Below, piece by piece: positions 24,667 through 33,331 of a DNA stretch of 64,000 nt. Position 1 is the first letter of the stretch. Every line of letters starts with the position of its first letter. The DNA comes from Clostridia bacterium (GTDB lineage: Bacteria > Bacillota > Clostridia > Christensenellales > UBA1242), in assembly GCA_900767715.1 (NCBI GenBank), contig CAAGAD010000005.1, positions 186,001 through 250,000 of the forward strand. The letters run 5' to 3'. The translations under genes and the position numbers were made by a program. The notes beneath the pieces are model-generated. The model searched no databases. It had not been told where the DNA came from and was given only the letters and a program-made list of their open reading frames with translations.

Positions 24667-26381
24667 GGGAATACAAGCGTCCCGCACTTTTAACACCGCT
24701 TATGGTCATTTTGGAAGTAGGCGTGGAGATTATCATTCCACTGCTTATGGCAGGACTTATCGACAAGGGCATTGACAAGGGCAATATGTCCGTCGTGACG
24801 AAATACGGCATTGTGTTACTAATTGTTGCGCTTGTGGGTCTTTTGCTCGGCTATTTGGCGGGCTGTTTTTCGGCGAAGGCAAGTTGCGGGTTTGCGAGAA
24901 ACTTGCGTAAAGATATGTTCTACAATATTCAAACATTCAGTTTCAGCAATATCGATTCATTCTCGATTTCCAGCCTAATCACGCGCCTTACCACTGACGT
25001 AACCAACGTGCAAATGGCATTTCAGATGATAATTCGTATGGCAATCCGCGCACCAATAATGCTCATTTTCAGTTTGACCGTGTGCTTCAACATCAGCGCC
25101 AAACTGTCACTAATCTATCTCGCTTGTATGCCGGTGATGATTATCGGTCTGCTCATCATTATGCGTCACGCACACCCAATCTTCAACCGCGTGTTCAAGA
25201 AGTACGACCGACTCAACAATGTCGTGCAAGAGAATGTCAAAGGTATTCGTGTGGTCAAGTCGTTCAATCAAGAAGAATACGAAAAGACCAAATTCAAAAC
25301 AATATCTAACGATGTGTGCACCGACTTTTCCAAGGCAGAGAAGACGCTCGCGTGGAATATGCCACTCGTGCAGTTCTGTATGTATGCTTGTATGTTACTC
25401 ATCTCGTGGTTTGGCGCGCGCCTAATCGTTTCGTCTGGTCAGACGGCACTCACGACGGGCGAGTTGTTGAGCCTTTTCACATACACCATTCAAATTTTGT
25501 CCAGCCTAATGATGCTGTCAATGGTGCTGGTGATGATTACGATGAGCAAGGCGAGCGCCAAGCGTATTGTCGAAGTGCTCGATACCAAGAGCGACATCAC
25601 CAATCCAGCCAGACCGGTTACCAGCGTCAAAGACGGCAGTGTCGAGTTTGACAACGTTGACTTTGTCTATGCACGCAATGCGGACAAAAAATGCCTTGAT
25701 GACGTTAATCTCAAAATCCGCTCGGGCGAAACGGTGGGCATTTTGGGTGCAACTGGCTCATCAAAAACTACGCTCGTTCAACTAATTCCGCGCCTTTATG
25801 ATACCACATCTGGCACGGTCAAAGTAGGTGGGGTGGACGTAAAAGATTACGACCTTGTATCGCTCCGCGATAGCGTGTCAATGGTCTTGCAAAAGAACGA
25901 ACTTTTCAGCGGTTCAATCAAAGATAATCTCCGTTGGGGTAACGAAGAAGCCACCGATGAGCAAATTGTCAAGGCGTGTCAACTCGCGCAAGCCGACAGT
26001 TTTATCGAAACATTCCCAGACAAATATGATACTCACATCGAACAGGGTGGAGCGAACGTGTCTGGCGGACAAAAACAGCGCTTGTGCATTGCGCGTGCGC
26101 TTCTCAAGAACCCAAAAATTCTAATCTTGGACGACTCGACCAGCGCCGTTGACACCAAGACGGACGCACTCATTCGCCAAGCATTTATACACAACATTCC
26201 GGACACAACCAAGATAATCATTGCGCAACGCGTTTCGTCAGTTATGGACGCGGACAAAATCGTTGTTTTGGACGACGGCAAAATCGTGGCTTGTGGCAAG
26301 CACGATGAATTGATGAAGTCTTGTGACATTTACCGCGAAGTTTACGAATCTCAACAAAAGGCAGGTGCAATCAATGGCTAA
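24639..26381 (+). CDS. Heterodimeric ABC exporter subunit with degenerate nucleotide site
   Basis: A 580-aa half-transporter: six-span membrane domain (residues ~15-310) then ATPase domain. Walker A reads GATGSSKTT near residue 369 (Ser where Gly usually precedes Lys), the signature is VSGGQKQR, and Walker B ends ILILDDSTSAVD, with Asp in place of the catalytic Glu. Asp at that place marks the non-catalytic site in exporters such as BmrCD and TM287/288. The partner with the intact Glu follows, overlapping by 8 nt. The likely role is drug or lipid export, under MarR control. Confidence 0.92.
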   Translation: MFKKLSKSVREYKRPALLTPLMVILEVGVEIIIPLLMAGLIDKGIDKGNMSVVTKYGIVLLIVALVGLLLGYLAGCFSAKASCGFARNLRKDMFYNIQTFSFSNIDSFSISSLITRLTTDVTNVQMAFQMIIRMAIRAPIMLIFSLTVCFNISAKLSLIYLACMPVMIIGLLIIMRHAHPIFNRVFKKYDRLNNVVQENVKGIRVVKSFNQEEYEKTKFKTISNDVCTDFSKAEKTLAWNMPLVQFCMYACMLLISWFGARLIVSSGQTALTTGELLSLFTYTIQILSSLMMLSMVLVMITMSKASAKRIVEVLDTKSDITNPARPVTSVKDGSVEFDNVDFVYARNADKKCLDDVNLKIRSGETVGILGATGSSKTTLVQLIPRLYDTTSGTVKVGGVDVKDYDLVSLRDSVSMVLQKNELFSGSIKDNLRWGNEEATDEQIVKACQLAQADSFIETFPDKYDTHIEQGGANVSGGQKQRLCIARALLKNPKILILDDSTSAVDTKTDALIRQAFIHNIPDTTKIIIAQRVSSVMDADKIVVLDDGKIVACGKHDELMKSCDIYREVYESQQKAGAING

Positions 26382-28281
26382 AACTAAACAATCTAGACAA
26401 ATGCCAAAGGTCGAAAAGCACACAATCAAGCGCCTTTTGACTTATCTAAAACCTTATCGTTTTAGGCTCATTTTGGTGGCAATTTGCATTATTGCCAGTG
26501 CCATTGTCAATGTTATGTCGTCACTATTCTTGCAGACGCTCATCGACAAATACATTTCACCACTTCTTCTCGAAGCCACGCCAAACTATGCGGGTTTGTT
26601 ACGCACGCTTTGCCTAATGGGTGGTGTGTTCCTAATCGGCGTAGTCAGTTCGCTGTTCTACAACCGCGTTATGTCGGTCATCGCACAAGGTGTACTCCGC
26701 AATATTCGTAACGAAATGTTCGACCATATGCAGAGTTTGCCAATACGCTATTTCGACGAACGCACCAACGGCGAAGTGATGAGTCATTACACCAACGATG
26801 CGGACACTTTGCGCCAAATGATTTCGCAGAGCATTCCGCACATTTTCTCATCAATCATCACCATAATTTCGGTAGTGATTTCAATGCTACTTCTCAGTCT
26901 GTGGCTCAGCCTTTTCACATTCGCACTAGTATTTTTGAGTATGTTCCTTGTGAAATACATCGCCAAACGCAGTGGCAAATATTATATGGCGCGCCAGTCA
27001 TCTGTGGCAGAGTTCAACGGCTACATCGAAGAGATGATGAACGGTCAAAAAGTGGTCAAGGTATTTAACCACGAAGAAAAGGTTAAACAAGAATTCGACC
27101 AAAAAAATGACGACGTGAACGATAACTCCACGCTTGCCAATAAATACGCCAGCATTATGATGCCACTTATGAACAATTTTGGCTACATTCTCTATGTGCT
27201 TGTGGCAATTCTTGGTGCGGGGCTTGCAATCGGCGGGGTTATGAACGTATCACTCAAAGGTGTCAATACGCTTTCTCTCGGTATGATTGCGTCATTCTTG
27301 ACACTCACACGCAGTTTCATCAACCCAATCAGCCAAGTGGCTCAACAAGCCAACTCAATCATTATGGCAATGGCGGGCGCATCAAGAATATTCAAACTCT
27401 TGGACGAACCAGCCGAAGTCGATGACGGCTATGTTACTCTTGTCAACATTGAGAAAAACGGCAAGAAAATCATCGAAACCGACCACGTCACAGGGCATTA
27501 CGCGTGGAAACACCCACACCACAACGGCAGTGTGACATACACCGAACTCAAAGGTGACATCGAGTTTGAGAACGTCACATTCGGCTACACTCCGGACAAA
27601 ATTGTGCTCAAAAACATCAACCTTTTCGCACACTCGGGCGAAAAAGTGGCACTCGTGGGCGCAACTGGAGCAGGCAAAACGACCATAACCAACCTATTGA
27701 ACCGCTTTTACGATTTGGACTCGGGCAAGATTCGTTACGACGGAATAAATATCAAGAAAATCAAGAAAGCCGACCTACGTCGCTCAATGGGAATGGTTTT
27801 GCAAGACGTTAAGTTGTTTACCGGCAGTGTGCTCGACAACATTCGTTATGGCGACCTAAACGCCAGCGACCAAAACTGTATCGACGTCAGCAAGCGCGCC
27901 AATGCGGACAATTTCATTACAATGTTGCCAGAGGGCTACAATACCGTGATTGACGGCGAGGGCAGTGGGCTGTCACAAGGTCAGCGACAACTCGTGTCAA
28001 TCGCACGTGCCGAAGTGGTTGACCCACCAGTAATGATTTTGGACGAAGCCACCAGTTCCATCGACACCCGCACCGAAGCCCTCGTTCAGCGTGGAATGGA
28101 TGCCTTGATGAAAGGCAGAACAGTCTTTGTCATCGCACACAGACTATCCACCATTCAAAACGCGGACAACATCATCGTGCTTGACCACGGCGAAATCATT
28201 GAGCAAGGCAATCACGACCAACTCATCAGGCAAAAAGGCACTTACTATAGCCTTTACACTGGTGCGTTTGAATTGGAATAA
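26374..28281 (+). CDS. Heterodimeric ABC exporter subunit with canonical ATPase site
   Basis: A 635-aa half-transporter. The start ATG 26374 is chosen because it overlaps the previous stop by 8 nt and matches the N-terminus of family members (MPKVEKHTIKRLLTYLKPY). Residues ~30-330 are the membrane domain; the ATPase has Walker A GATGAGKTT near residue 430, signature LSQGQRQLVSIARA, and Walker B VMILDEATSSID with the catalytic Glu. A ~40-residue insert before the ATPase domain (around HVTGHYAWKHPHHNGS) is His-rich. It pairs with the preceding subunit. Confidence 0.92.
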   Translation: MAKTKQSRQMPKVEKHTIKRLLTYLKPYRFRLILVAICIIASAIVNVMSSLFLQTLIDKYISPLLLEATPNYAGLLRTLCLMGGVFLIGVVSSLFYNRVMSVIAQGVLRNIRNEMFDHMQSLPIRYFDERTNGEVMSHYTNDADTLRQMISQSIPHIFSSIITIISVVISMLLLSLWLSLFTFALVFLSMFLVKYIAKRSGKYYMARQSSVAEFNGYIEEMMNGQKVVKVFNHEEKVKQEFDQKNDDVNDNSTLANKYASIMMPLMNNFGYILYVLVAILGAGLAIGGVMNVSLKGVNTLSLGMIASFLTLTRSFINPISQVAQQANSIIMAMAGASRIFKLLDEPAEVDDGYVTLVNIEKNGKKIIETDHVTGHYAWKHPHHNGSVTYTELKGDIEFENVTFGYTPDKIVLKNINLFAHSGEKVALVGATGAGKTTITNLLNRFYDLDSGKIRYDGINIKKIKKADLRRSMGMVLQDVKLFTGSVLDNIRYGDLNASDQNCIDVSKRANADNFITMLPEGYNTVIDGEGSGLSQGQRQLVSIARAEVVDPPVMILDEATSSIDTRTEALVQRGMDALMKGRTVFVIAHRLSTIQNADNIIVLDHGEIIEQGNHDQLIRQKGTYYSLYTGAFELE

Positions 28282-28290
28282 ACTAAAATT

Positions 28291-28319
28291 AGACAAGGCA
28301 GATTGTGTCTTGTCTTTTT
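28291..28319 (+). terminator. Terminator of the MarR-ABC operon
   Basis: Stem AGACAAG / CTTGTCT with an 11-nt loop, then T-run. Confidence 0.7.
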
Positions 28320-28383
28320 GAATTAGCGTCACATTTTTTACATATTCCGCGAAAAATCGCAAACACTAATCACGGAGGTCGTT

Positions 28384-28521
28384 ATGAAAGACTCTTTTGG
28401 ATTAGGACTCGTAATGGGTATGGTCGCTGGCGTGGTGCTTATCAAAGCGTGCAAGCCGGCAGATAAGTTGGCGGACAAGGCTGAACAAGCAATCAAAAGC
28501 AAACTTAAAACCAACGATTAA
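28384..28521 (+). CDS. 45-residue membrane-associated small protein
   Basis: An ATG at 28384 follows GGAGG (28375-28379) with good spacing. The product is 45 aa: a glycine-rich hydrophobic segment (GLGLVMGMVAGVVLI) then a Lys/Ala/Asp amphipathic helix. This resembles small YtxH-like envelope proteins, but the match is too short to claim. A strong terminator follows immediately, so this is an independent small gene. Confidence 0.75.
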   Translation: MKDSFGLGLVMGMVAGVVLIKACKPADKLADKAEQAIKSKLKTND

Positions 28522-28526
28522 TCCAT

Positions 28527-28555
28527 AAAAAGCACTCGTAAAGGGTGCTTTTTTG
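28527..28555 (+). terminator. Terminator of the 45-residue gene
   Basis: Eleven-base-pair stem AAAAAGCACTC / GGGTGCTTTTT (one T-G pair) with loop GTAAA and T-run. Confidence 0.85.
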
Positions 28556-28570
28556 CTTGTCTTTTGGGTA

Positions 28571-28598
28571 TTGACAACTCGGCCATCTGTGGTATAAT
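28571..28598 (+). promoter_or_regulatory. Sigma-A promoter of floA
   Basis: TTGACA (28571-28576), 16 bp, TATAAT (28593-28598). The leader carries GGTAGGG 5 nt before the ATG. Confidence 0.8.
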
Positions 28599-28621
28599 TT
28601 AACCAAAAAGGTAGGGCATAG

Positions 28622-29629
28622 ATGAGTTTAAACCAACTATTATCTGTTTCAATAGCATTTTGGATTTGTCTTGGCGTAATCGTAGTCGCCATTGGCGTGC
28701 TTATAGCGCTTGTGCCAATGAAAGTGTACGTGCGTGCGCTTGTTTCGGGCGCACACGTGTCGATGACGCGACTGGTTGGTATGCGTTTTCGCAAATGTGA
28801 CGTCAAGGGCATTATCGGTCAATACATTATTGGCAAAAAGGCTGGTTTGAAACTCTCAATCGACGAAATCGAAACGCACGCAATGGCGGGCGGGAACATC
28901 GAGAATGTGACCAGTGCACTCATTGCAGCCAAAAGTGCGGGATTGAACCTTACTAACGAAGAAGCCAAAGCTATTGACTTGGCGGGTCGAGATGTGCTCA
29001 GTGCAGTGCGCAACAGCGTCAAGCCAGAAGTTATTATGACTCCAGAAATCAGCGCCGTTGCCAAAGACGGTATTGAGTTGAAAGTTAAAGCGCGTGTAAC
29101 CGTAAAGACAGATTTGAAGAAAATCATCGGTTATGCCGGTCAAGAAACAATCATCGCTCGTGTAGGCGAGGGCATCGTCACCGCAGTTGGTTGTGCCGAT
29201 AGTCACAAACTGGTTATGGAGAACCCAGACATCATCTCAAGGACAGTTTTTAGAAAAGGTCTTGACCAAGACACCGCCTATATCATCGTTTCGCTAGATA
29301 TTGCCGACATTTCGGTAGGCGAAAACATTGATAGTAAACTCATCATCGACAAAGCCGAAGCGGAGAAAAAGGTCGCCCAAGCGCGCGCCGAAGAGCGCCG
29401 TGCACAAGCGATTGCCACCGAGTACGAAATGCGTGCCAAAGCACAAGAAATGCGTGCCGTAGTGCTCGCCGCCGAGAGCGAAGTGCCAAAAGCCATTGCC
29501 GCAGCATTCAAGCAAGGCAAGTTGGGTGTTATGGACTATTATCGTATGCAAAATATGGTTGCCGACACAGATATGCGCAAGAGCCTTGCAAAACCTGACG
29601 AGAACGGCAAGCCAACGGAAGAATTCTAA
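28622..29629 (+). CDS. floA: Flotillin-like protein FloA
   Basis: A 335-aa membrane scaffold of functional membrane microdomains (YqfA/FloA family). One N-terminal membrane hairpin (residues ~10-33) is followed by a PHB/SPFH-like domain (VKARVTVKTDLKKIIGYAGQETIIARVGEG) and a C-terminal Glu/Ala/Arg helical region (EAEKKVAQARAEERRAQA) that oligomerises. Length and order match Bacillus FloA. Its stop overlaps the next gene's ATG by one base. Confidence 0.95.
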   Translation: MSLNQLLSVSIAFWICLGVIVVAIGVLIALVPMKVYVRALVSGAHVSMTRLVGMRFRKCDVKGIIGQYIIGKKAGLKLSIDEIETHAMAGGNIENVTSALIAAKSAGLNLTNEEAKAIDLAGRDVLSAVRNSVKPEVIMTPEISAVAKDGIELKVKARVTVKTDLKKIIGYAGQETIIARVGEGIVTAVGCADSHKLVMENPDIISRTVFRKGLDQDTAYIIVSLDIADISVGENIDSKLIIDKAEAEKKVAQARAEERRAQAIATEYEMRAKAQEMRAVVLAAESEVPKAIAAAFKQGKLGVMDYYRMQNMVADTDMRKSLAKPDENGKPTEEF

Positions 29630-30180
29630 TGACACTAAAAGAAATCTTGAAAAGCGTATTGATTGTATTAACCGTGGCAGTGGGAATATCACTTGCCACT
29701 GTTTTTATTGTGCGTGTATTCAAGGCTCACCGCAAGCCAAAGAATAGCCCAAAGGCAGAGCCAGCCAAGGAAGAAAATAAGGACGGCGAAGCCACGACAC
29801 CAACTCCCGAGCAAGAAAACTTGGAAGAGATGAAAGAACTTTTCAAGCAAAATATGGAAAAGGAAAAGTCCAACCAGCAACCAATCATTGTTCGCAACAA
29901 CAACCGCGACTTTTCCAACTTTAAATTCCGCAGAACCAACCGCGCAGACAAAACGGACGAGAACACCGACATTCCAGCCACCAGCGAAATTACCAAGGGC
30001 AGTTTGGAAGATGAACTTACACAAGAAGATGAGCACACCAAATACAAACTCGACATCGACCACGAGGCGCAAGGCTGTGCGGTTGACAAATCTCAACTCA
30101 CAAGCGCGGTCAAGCATATGAGCCCCGAAACCAAAATGCTACTCTTGACCGACATTCTTAAACCAAAGTTTAAAGAGTAA
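29629..30180 (+). CDS. Single-span membrane protein coupled to floA
   Basis: An unrecognised 183-aa protein. Residues ~10-30 form one membrane span (VLIVLTVAVGISLATVFIV); the rest is hydrophilic, rich in Lys, Glu, Asn and Pro, and probably disordered until a short conserved-looking C-terminal helix (MSPETKMLLLTDILKPKF). The TAATG junction with floA implies the two are made together, so it may be a partner or client of FloA. Confidence 0.75.
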   Translation: MTLKEILKSVLIVLTVAVGISLATVFIVRVFKAHRKPKNSPKAEPAKEENKDGEATTPTPEQENLEEMKELFKQNMEKEKSNQQPIIVRNNNRDFSNFKFRRTNRADKTDENTDIPATSEITKGSLEDELTQEDEHTKYKLDIDHEAQGCAVDKSQLTSAVKHMSPETKMLLLTDILKPKFKE

Positions 30181-30212
30181 CAATCATTAGCATTTTTGCA
30201 TAATTATATTTA

Positions 30213-30851
30213 ATGAAAATTGCAGTAATTGGTGCTAATGGACGAATGGGCAGTCTGTTGTGCGACGCGATAAAAAACGAGCACACAGTCCAAAAAATCG
30301 ATATTAATACAAAAGATAAAATCTACGACATTAATGCAGATATGGTCGTAGATTTTTCTTTGCATACTTTAACCAAAGACGTTGTGAAAACTGCGACGAG
30401 TTTGGGTGTGCCGTTAATCATCGCCACCACAGGTCACACTGACGAAGAAAAACAATATATAGTGTCTGCTGGCGATAAAATACCTATTATGTTGTCGTCG
30501 AACTTTTCAAAGGGCGTATTTACTTTAAACAAAATGTGCCGAATACTTGCCACACTAGATGCCGACTTTTATATGCGCGAGGTTCACCACAAAAACAAGG
30601 CTGATTCGCCTAGCGGAACGGCAAAGATGTTGGCAACAAATTTCAAAAATATTTTTATTCAGTCAGTGCGTGCCGGCACGTGTGCGGGTGAGCATTGTGT
30701 GGAAGCATTTTTAGATGGCGAACGGCTGATAGTCGGTCATTTGGCGGAGAGCCGACAGCCTTTTATATCTGGCTGTGTTGAAGCAATCAACTGGCTAAAA
30801 AATAAACCTAACGGACTGTATAGCGAAAAAGATATGTGGGAGGATTTATGA
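30213..30851 (+). CDS. dapB: 4-hydroxy-tetrahydrodipicolinate reductase
   Basis: DapB reduces the cyclic intermediate of the lysine/meso-diaminopimelate pathway using NAD(P)H. The nucleotide motif GANGRMGS is at residues 7-14; VVDFS, TTGH and the catalytic EVHHKNKADSPSGTA near residue 128 are present. At 212 aa it is 20-50 residues shorter than most. There is no ribosome-binding site; -10-like CATAAT (30199-30204) and TATATT (30205-30210) lie just upstream, so the message may be leaderless. It overlaps ddh by 4 nt. Confidence 0.95.
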   Translation: MKIAVIGANGRMGSLLCDAIKNEHTVQKIDINTKDKIYDINADMVVDFSLHTLTKDVVKTATSLGVPLIIATTGHTDEEKQYIVSAGDKIPIMLSSNFSKGVFTLNKMCRILATLDADFYMREVHHKNKADSPSGTAKMLATNFKNIFIQSVRAGTCAGEHCVEAFLDGERLIVGHLAESRQPFISGCVEAINWLKNKPNGLYSEKDMWEDL

Positions 30852-31735
30852 TAAAACTTGCTATTGTGGGTTATGGAAACCTTGGCAAATCATTAGAGCG
30901 TCAAATTTTGGCGAACAAAAGAAAATACGAACTTGTGGGCATTTTTTCCAGACGACGAGTCGAGTCGCCATTCGGCACAAAAGTGTTTGCTATCCAAACG
31001 ATTGAAGATTTCATCGAACAAATCGACACACTCCTTTTGTGCGGTGGCAGTGAAAAAGATTTGCTCACGCACACGCCCGAACTCTCAAAATATTTCAGTG
31101 TGATAGATTGCTTCGACACTCATACAAAGATTAGACCTCAACGCACGCTCGTAAACGGCATTTGCAAGGAGAGTCATCACCACGCGCTCATTAGTTGCGG
31201 TTGGGACCCGGGTCTATTTAGCCTTGTGCGCGTGATTGCCAACGCGTTAAAGATTCCTTACACGACAGAATGGGGCAAGGGTGTGAGTATGGGTCACAGC
31301 CAAGCGATTAGGACGATTAACGGAGTGCAATCGGCAATCAGTTACACCTATCCGCCTGCACGACGTGGCGGACTGCATAGACGGGAATTGTTTGTCGTTG
31401 CGCCGAGCGGTGAGCACACCCGAATTGAACGCGAAATCCGTGCCAAAAAGGACTATTTTGAAGGCGACAATGTGAAAATCCATTTCATCTCGCAAGCCGA
31501 ATTTGACCGCGACCACCAAACCCTAATGCACCAAGGTCGCGTCTATGCTCACTCAAAGGAAATGGAACTCGAATTCAAGGTCAAAATGGACAGCAATCCA
31601 GATTTCACAGGGCGAATTGTGCTCGCGTATGTCAACGCTCTCGAAATGGCGAAAAAGTATTTACCATACGGCGCATACACCGTTCTCGACCTTCCAATCG
31701 GCTGGCTTTGCGACAAAAGTGAATATCTGATTTAA
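30848..31735 (+). CDS. ddh: meso-Diaminopimelate D-dehydrogenase
   Basis: Makes meso-diaminopimelate in one step from tetrahydrodipicolinate, ammonia and NADPH, bypassing the acylated branches. The start ATG 30848 is chosen over one at 30836 because GGAGG precedes it and it overlaps dapB by ATGA. The N-terminal nucleotide motif is GYGNLGKS; the substrate region SCGWDPGLFSLVRVIAN near residue 118 and WGKGVSMGHSQAIR near residue 145 are diagnostic. The length of 295 aa fits. With dapB this explains the peptidoglycan DAP supply. Confidence 0.94.
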   Translation: MIKLAIVGYGNLGKSLERQILANKRKYELVGIFSRRRVESPFGTKVFAIQTIEDFIEQIDTLLLCGGSEKDLLTHTPELSKYFSVIDCFDTHTKIRPQRTLVNGICKESHHHALISCGWDPGLFSLVRVIANALKIPYTTEWGKGVSMGHSQAIRTINGVQSAISYTYPPARRGGLHRRELFVVAPSGEHTRIEREIRAKKDYFEGDNVKIHFISQAEFDRDHQTLMHQGRVYAHSKEMELEFKVKMDSNPDFTGRIVLAYVNALEMAKKYLPYGAYTVLDLPIGWLCDKSEYLI

Positions 31736-31750
31736 AATTTGTTGCTTTCG

Positions 31751-31779
31751 TTGACAATATTTTTCAATAGGCGTACAAT
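31751..31779 (+). promoter_or_regulatory. Promoter of the gtrA-GT2-yfhO operon, near-leaderless
   Basis: TTGACA (31751-31756), 17 bp, TACAAT (31774-31779). The ATG is at 31789, 9 nt later, with no ribosome-binding site. Confidence 0.7.
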
Positions 31780-31788
31780 CAATTTGCT

Positions 31789-32403
31789 ATGAAACTGAAA
31801 AAATATTTTGAGACACACAAGACACAAGCAGAAATTCTACGCTTTTTGATTGTAGGCGGACTCGCCACTATTATTGACTTCTTTATGTTTGGCGTTGCAA
31901 TGTACCTTATGCAACCCAAACTTTATCCAAACTTTTTCTCCGTCTTTTATGGTGGACCAGAGCCTGCCACTTGGGCGACAGTAATCGGCACTGGCATAGG
32001 CTTTTGCTCGGGTTTAATTTTTAGTTATTTTATGTCGGTCAAGTTCGTATTCAACGACAAAGGTAAGTCGAAATCGGGCTACGGTTTCTTTATGTTCTGC
32101 TTCCTAAGTTTTATCGGGCTTGGACTCAACTTGTTCGGTATGTGGCTTGGCTACGACGTTATGCATATTAACCAATGGATTGTCAAAATCATTGTATCTA
32201 TCATCGTCACTTGCTATAACTATGTTTCCAAGAAACTAGTTTTGTTTAGAAAGGACAAAAAGGCTATCGCCGTCGAAGCGCAGAAACTCGCTGAACAAGA
32301 GTTGAAGACAGAGCCAGTGGTCGTTGAGCCACAGAAAATCAGCGAACAAGAGTTGCAGACTGTGCTCAAAGATATGAAGGAGAAAGACAATGGAGAAGGT
32401 TAA
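31789..32403 (+). CDS. GtrA family membrane protein with acidic tail
   Basis: GtrA/GtcA proteins help move lipid-linked sugars across the membrane for extracytoplasmic glycosylation. The first ~150 residues have the family's four spans, starting FLIVGGLATIIDFFMF and including KFVFND. The last ~50 residues are a hydrophilic tail with a two-fold repeat of the form EPQK-x-x-EQEL-x-T. It overlaps the glycosyltransferase gene by 14 nt. Confidence 0.9.
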   Translation: MKLKKYFETHKTQAEILRFLIVGGLATIIDFFMFGVAMYLMQPKLYPNFFSVFYGGPEPATWATVIGTGIGFCSGLIFSYFMSVKFVFNDKGKSKSGYGFFMFCFLSFIGLGLNLFGMWLGYDVMHINQWIVKIIVSIIVTCYNYVSKKLVLFRKDKKAIAVEAQKLAEQELKTEPVVVEPQKISEQELQTVLKDMKEKDNGEG

Positions 32404-33328
32404 GTATAGCGTCATCGTCGGCGCGTATAACGAAGAAGAAACGCTCAACGCATTTTACGATGCAATGATTCCGGTTATGGAGTCCACTGGCGAGAGTTTT
32501 GAGATAATTTTCGTCAATGACGGCTCAAAGGACAAGACGGAAGAAGTGGCTCGCGCGCTTATTGAAAAGGACAAGCGTATTCGTCTAATCAATTTCAGCC
32601 GAAACTATGGTCAGCAAGCGGGATTCTATTGCGGATTCAACTTTGCGCACGGCGAAGCCATCATCACAATGGACGCAGACCTTCAACACCCACCAGCAAC
32701 CGTGCTTGAAATGATTGACAAGTGGAAGCAAGGTTATGAAGTGGTGCACGCAGTTCGCGCCAAGCAAAAAGGTATTTCGTGGTTCAAGAAATGGTCAAGC
32801 AAGGCTTATGCCAAGTTTTTGCGCAAAATCACGGGCATAGACACTCCAAACGGCGCGTGTGATTTCAAACTTTTGGACAGACGCGTGGTTGACATCATCT
32901 GCCAGATGAAAGAGCACAATCGCTTCAACCGTAACTTGACATTAATTGTCGGTTTCAAGCAAACCACTGTCGAGTTTGAGTGTGGTGCACGTGTGGCTGG
33001 CGAAACTAAATGGACATTTAAAAAATTGCTCAAATATTCCGTCAATGGCGTCATTCCATACAGCGATTATCCATTAATGTTGCCACTCAAAGCGGGCATT
33101 TGGGGTTTGAGTTTGTCGATGATTGCTTTCTTGACATTCATCATTCTCGCCATTTGCAAAATTCACATCATCATTGGCGCTTGGATTATTCCGGTCATTT
33201 CCACATTCTTTTCAATCCTATTCGTCTTTATGGGCATCAATAATATGTACCTGAGCCACATCTATGACGAAGCAAAGAATCGACCTATCTATACGATTCG
33301 CGATAAAGTAAACTTTGACGAGGAGTAG
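32390..33328 (+). CDS. GT2 glycosyltransferase, CsbB/GtrB/DPM1 type
   Basis: A 312-aa polyprenyl-phosphate sugar transferase. The GT-A domain has VGAYNEEETL, FVNDGSKDKT and the metal motif MDADLQHPP near residue 92, then GETKWTFKKLLKYSVNGV before two C-terminal membrane spans. These enzymes load a sugar on undecaprenyl phosphate on the inner face. It lies between GtrA and YfhO genes, matching the CsbB-GtcA-YfhO three-component scheme known in Bacillus and Listeria. Confidence 0.93.
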   Translation: MEKVKYSVIVGAYNEEETLNAFYDAMIPVMESTGESFEIIFVNDGSKDKTEEVARALIEKDKRIRLINFSRNYGQQAGFYCGFNFAHGEAIITMDADLQHPPATVLEMIDKWKQGYEVVHAVRAKQKGISWFKKWSSKAYAKFLRKITGIDTPNGACDFKLLDRRVVDIICQMKEHNRFNRNLTLIVGFKQTTVEFECGARVAGETKWTFKKLLKYSVNGVIPYSDYPLMLPLKAGIWGLSLSMIAFLTFIILAICKIHIIIGAWIIPVISTFFSILFVFMGINNMYLSHIYDEAKNRPIYTIRDKVNFDEE

Positions 33329-33331
33329 GCG

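Noticed and set aside
25740..25770. Walker A Ser in the exporter as a sequencing error
   Set aside because: The same subunit also has the degenerate Walker B Asp, and Ser or Ala at this place is known to me in related non-catalytic subunits.
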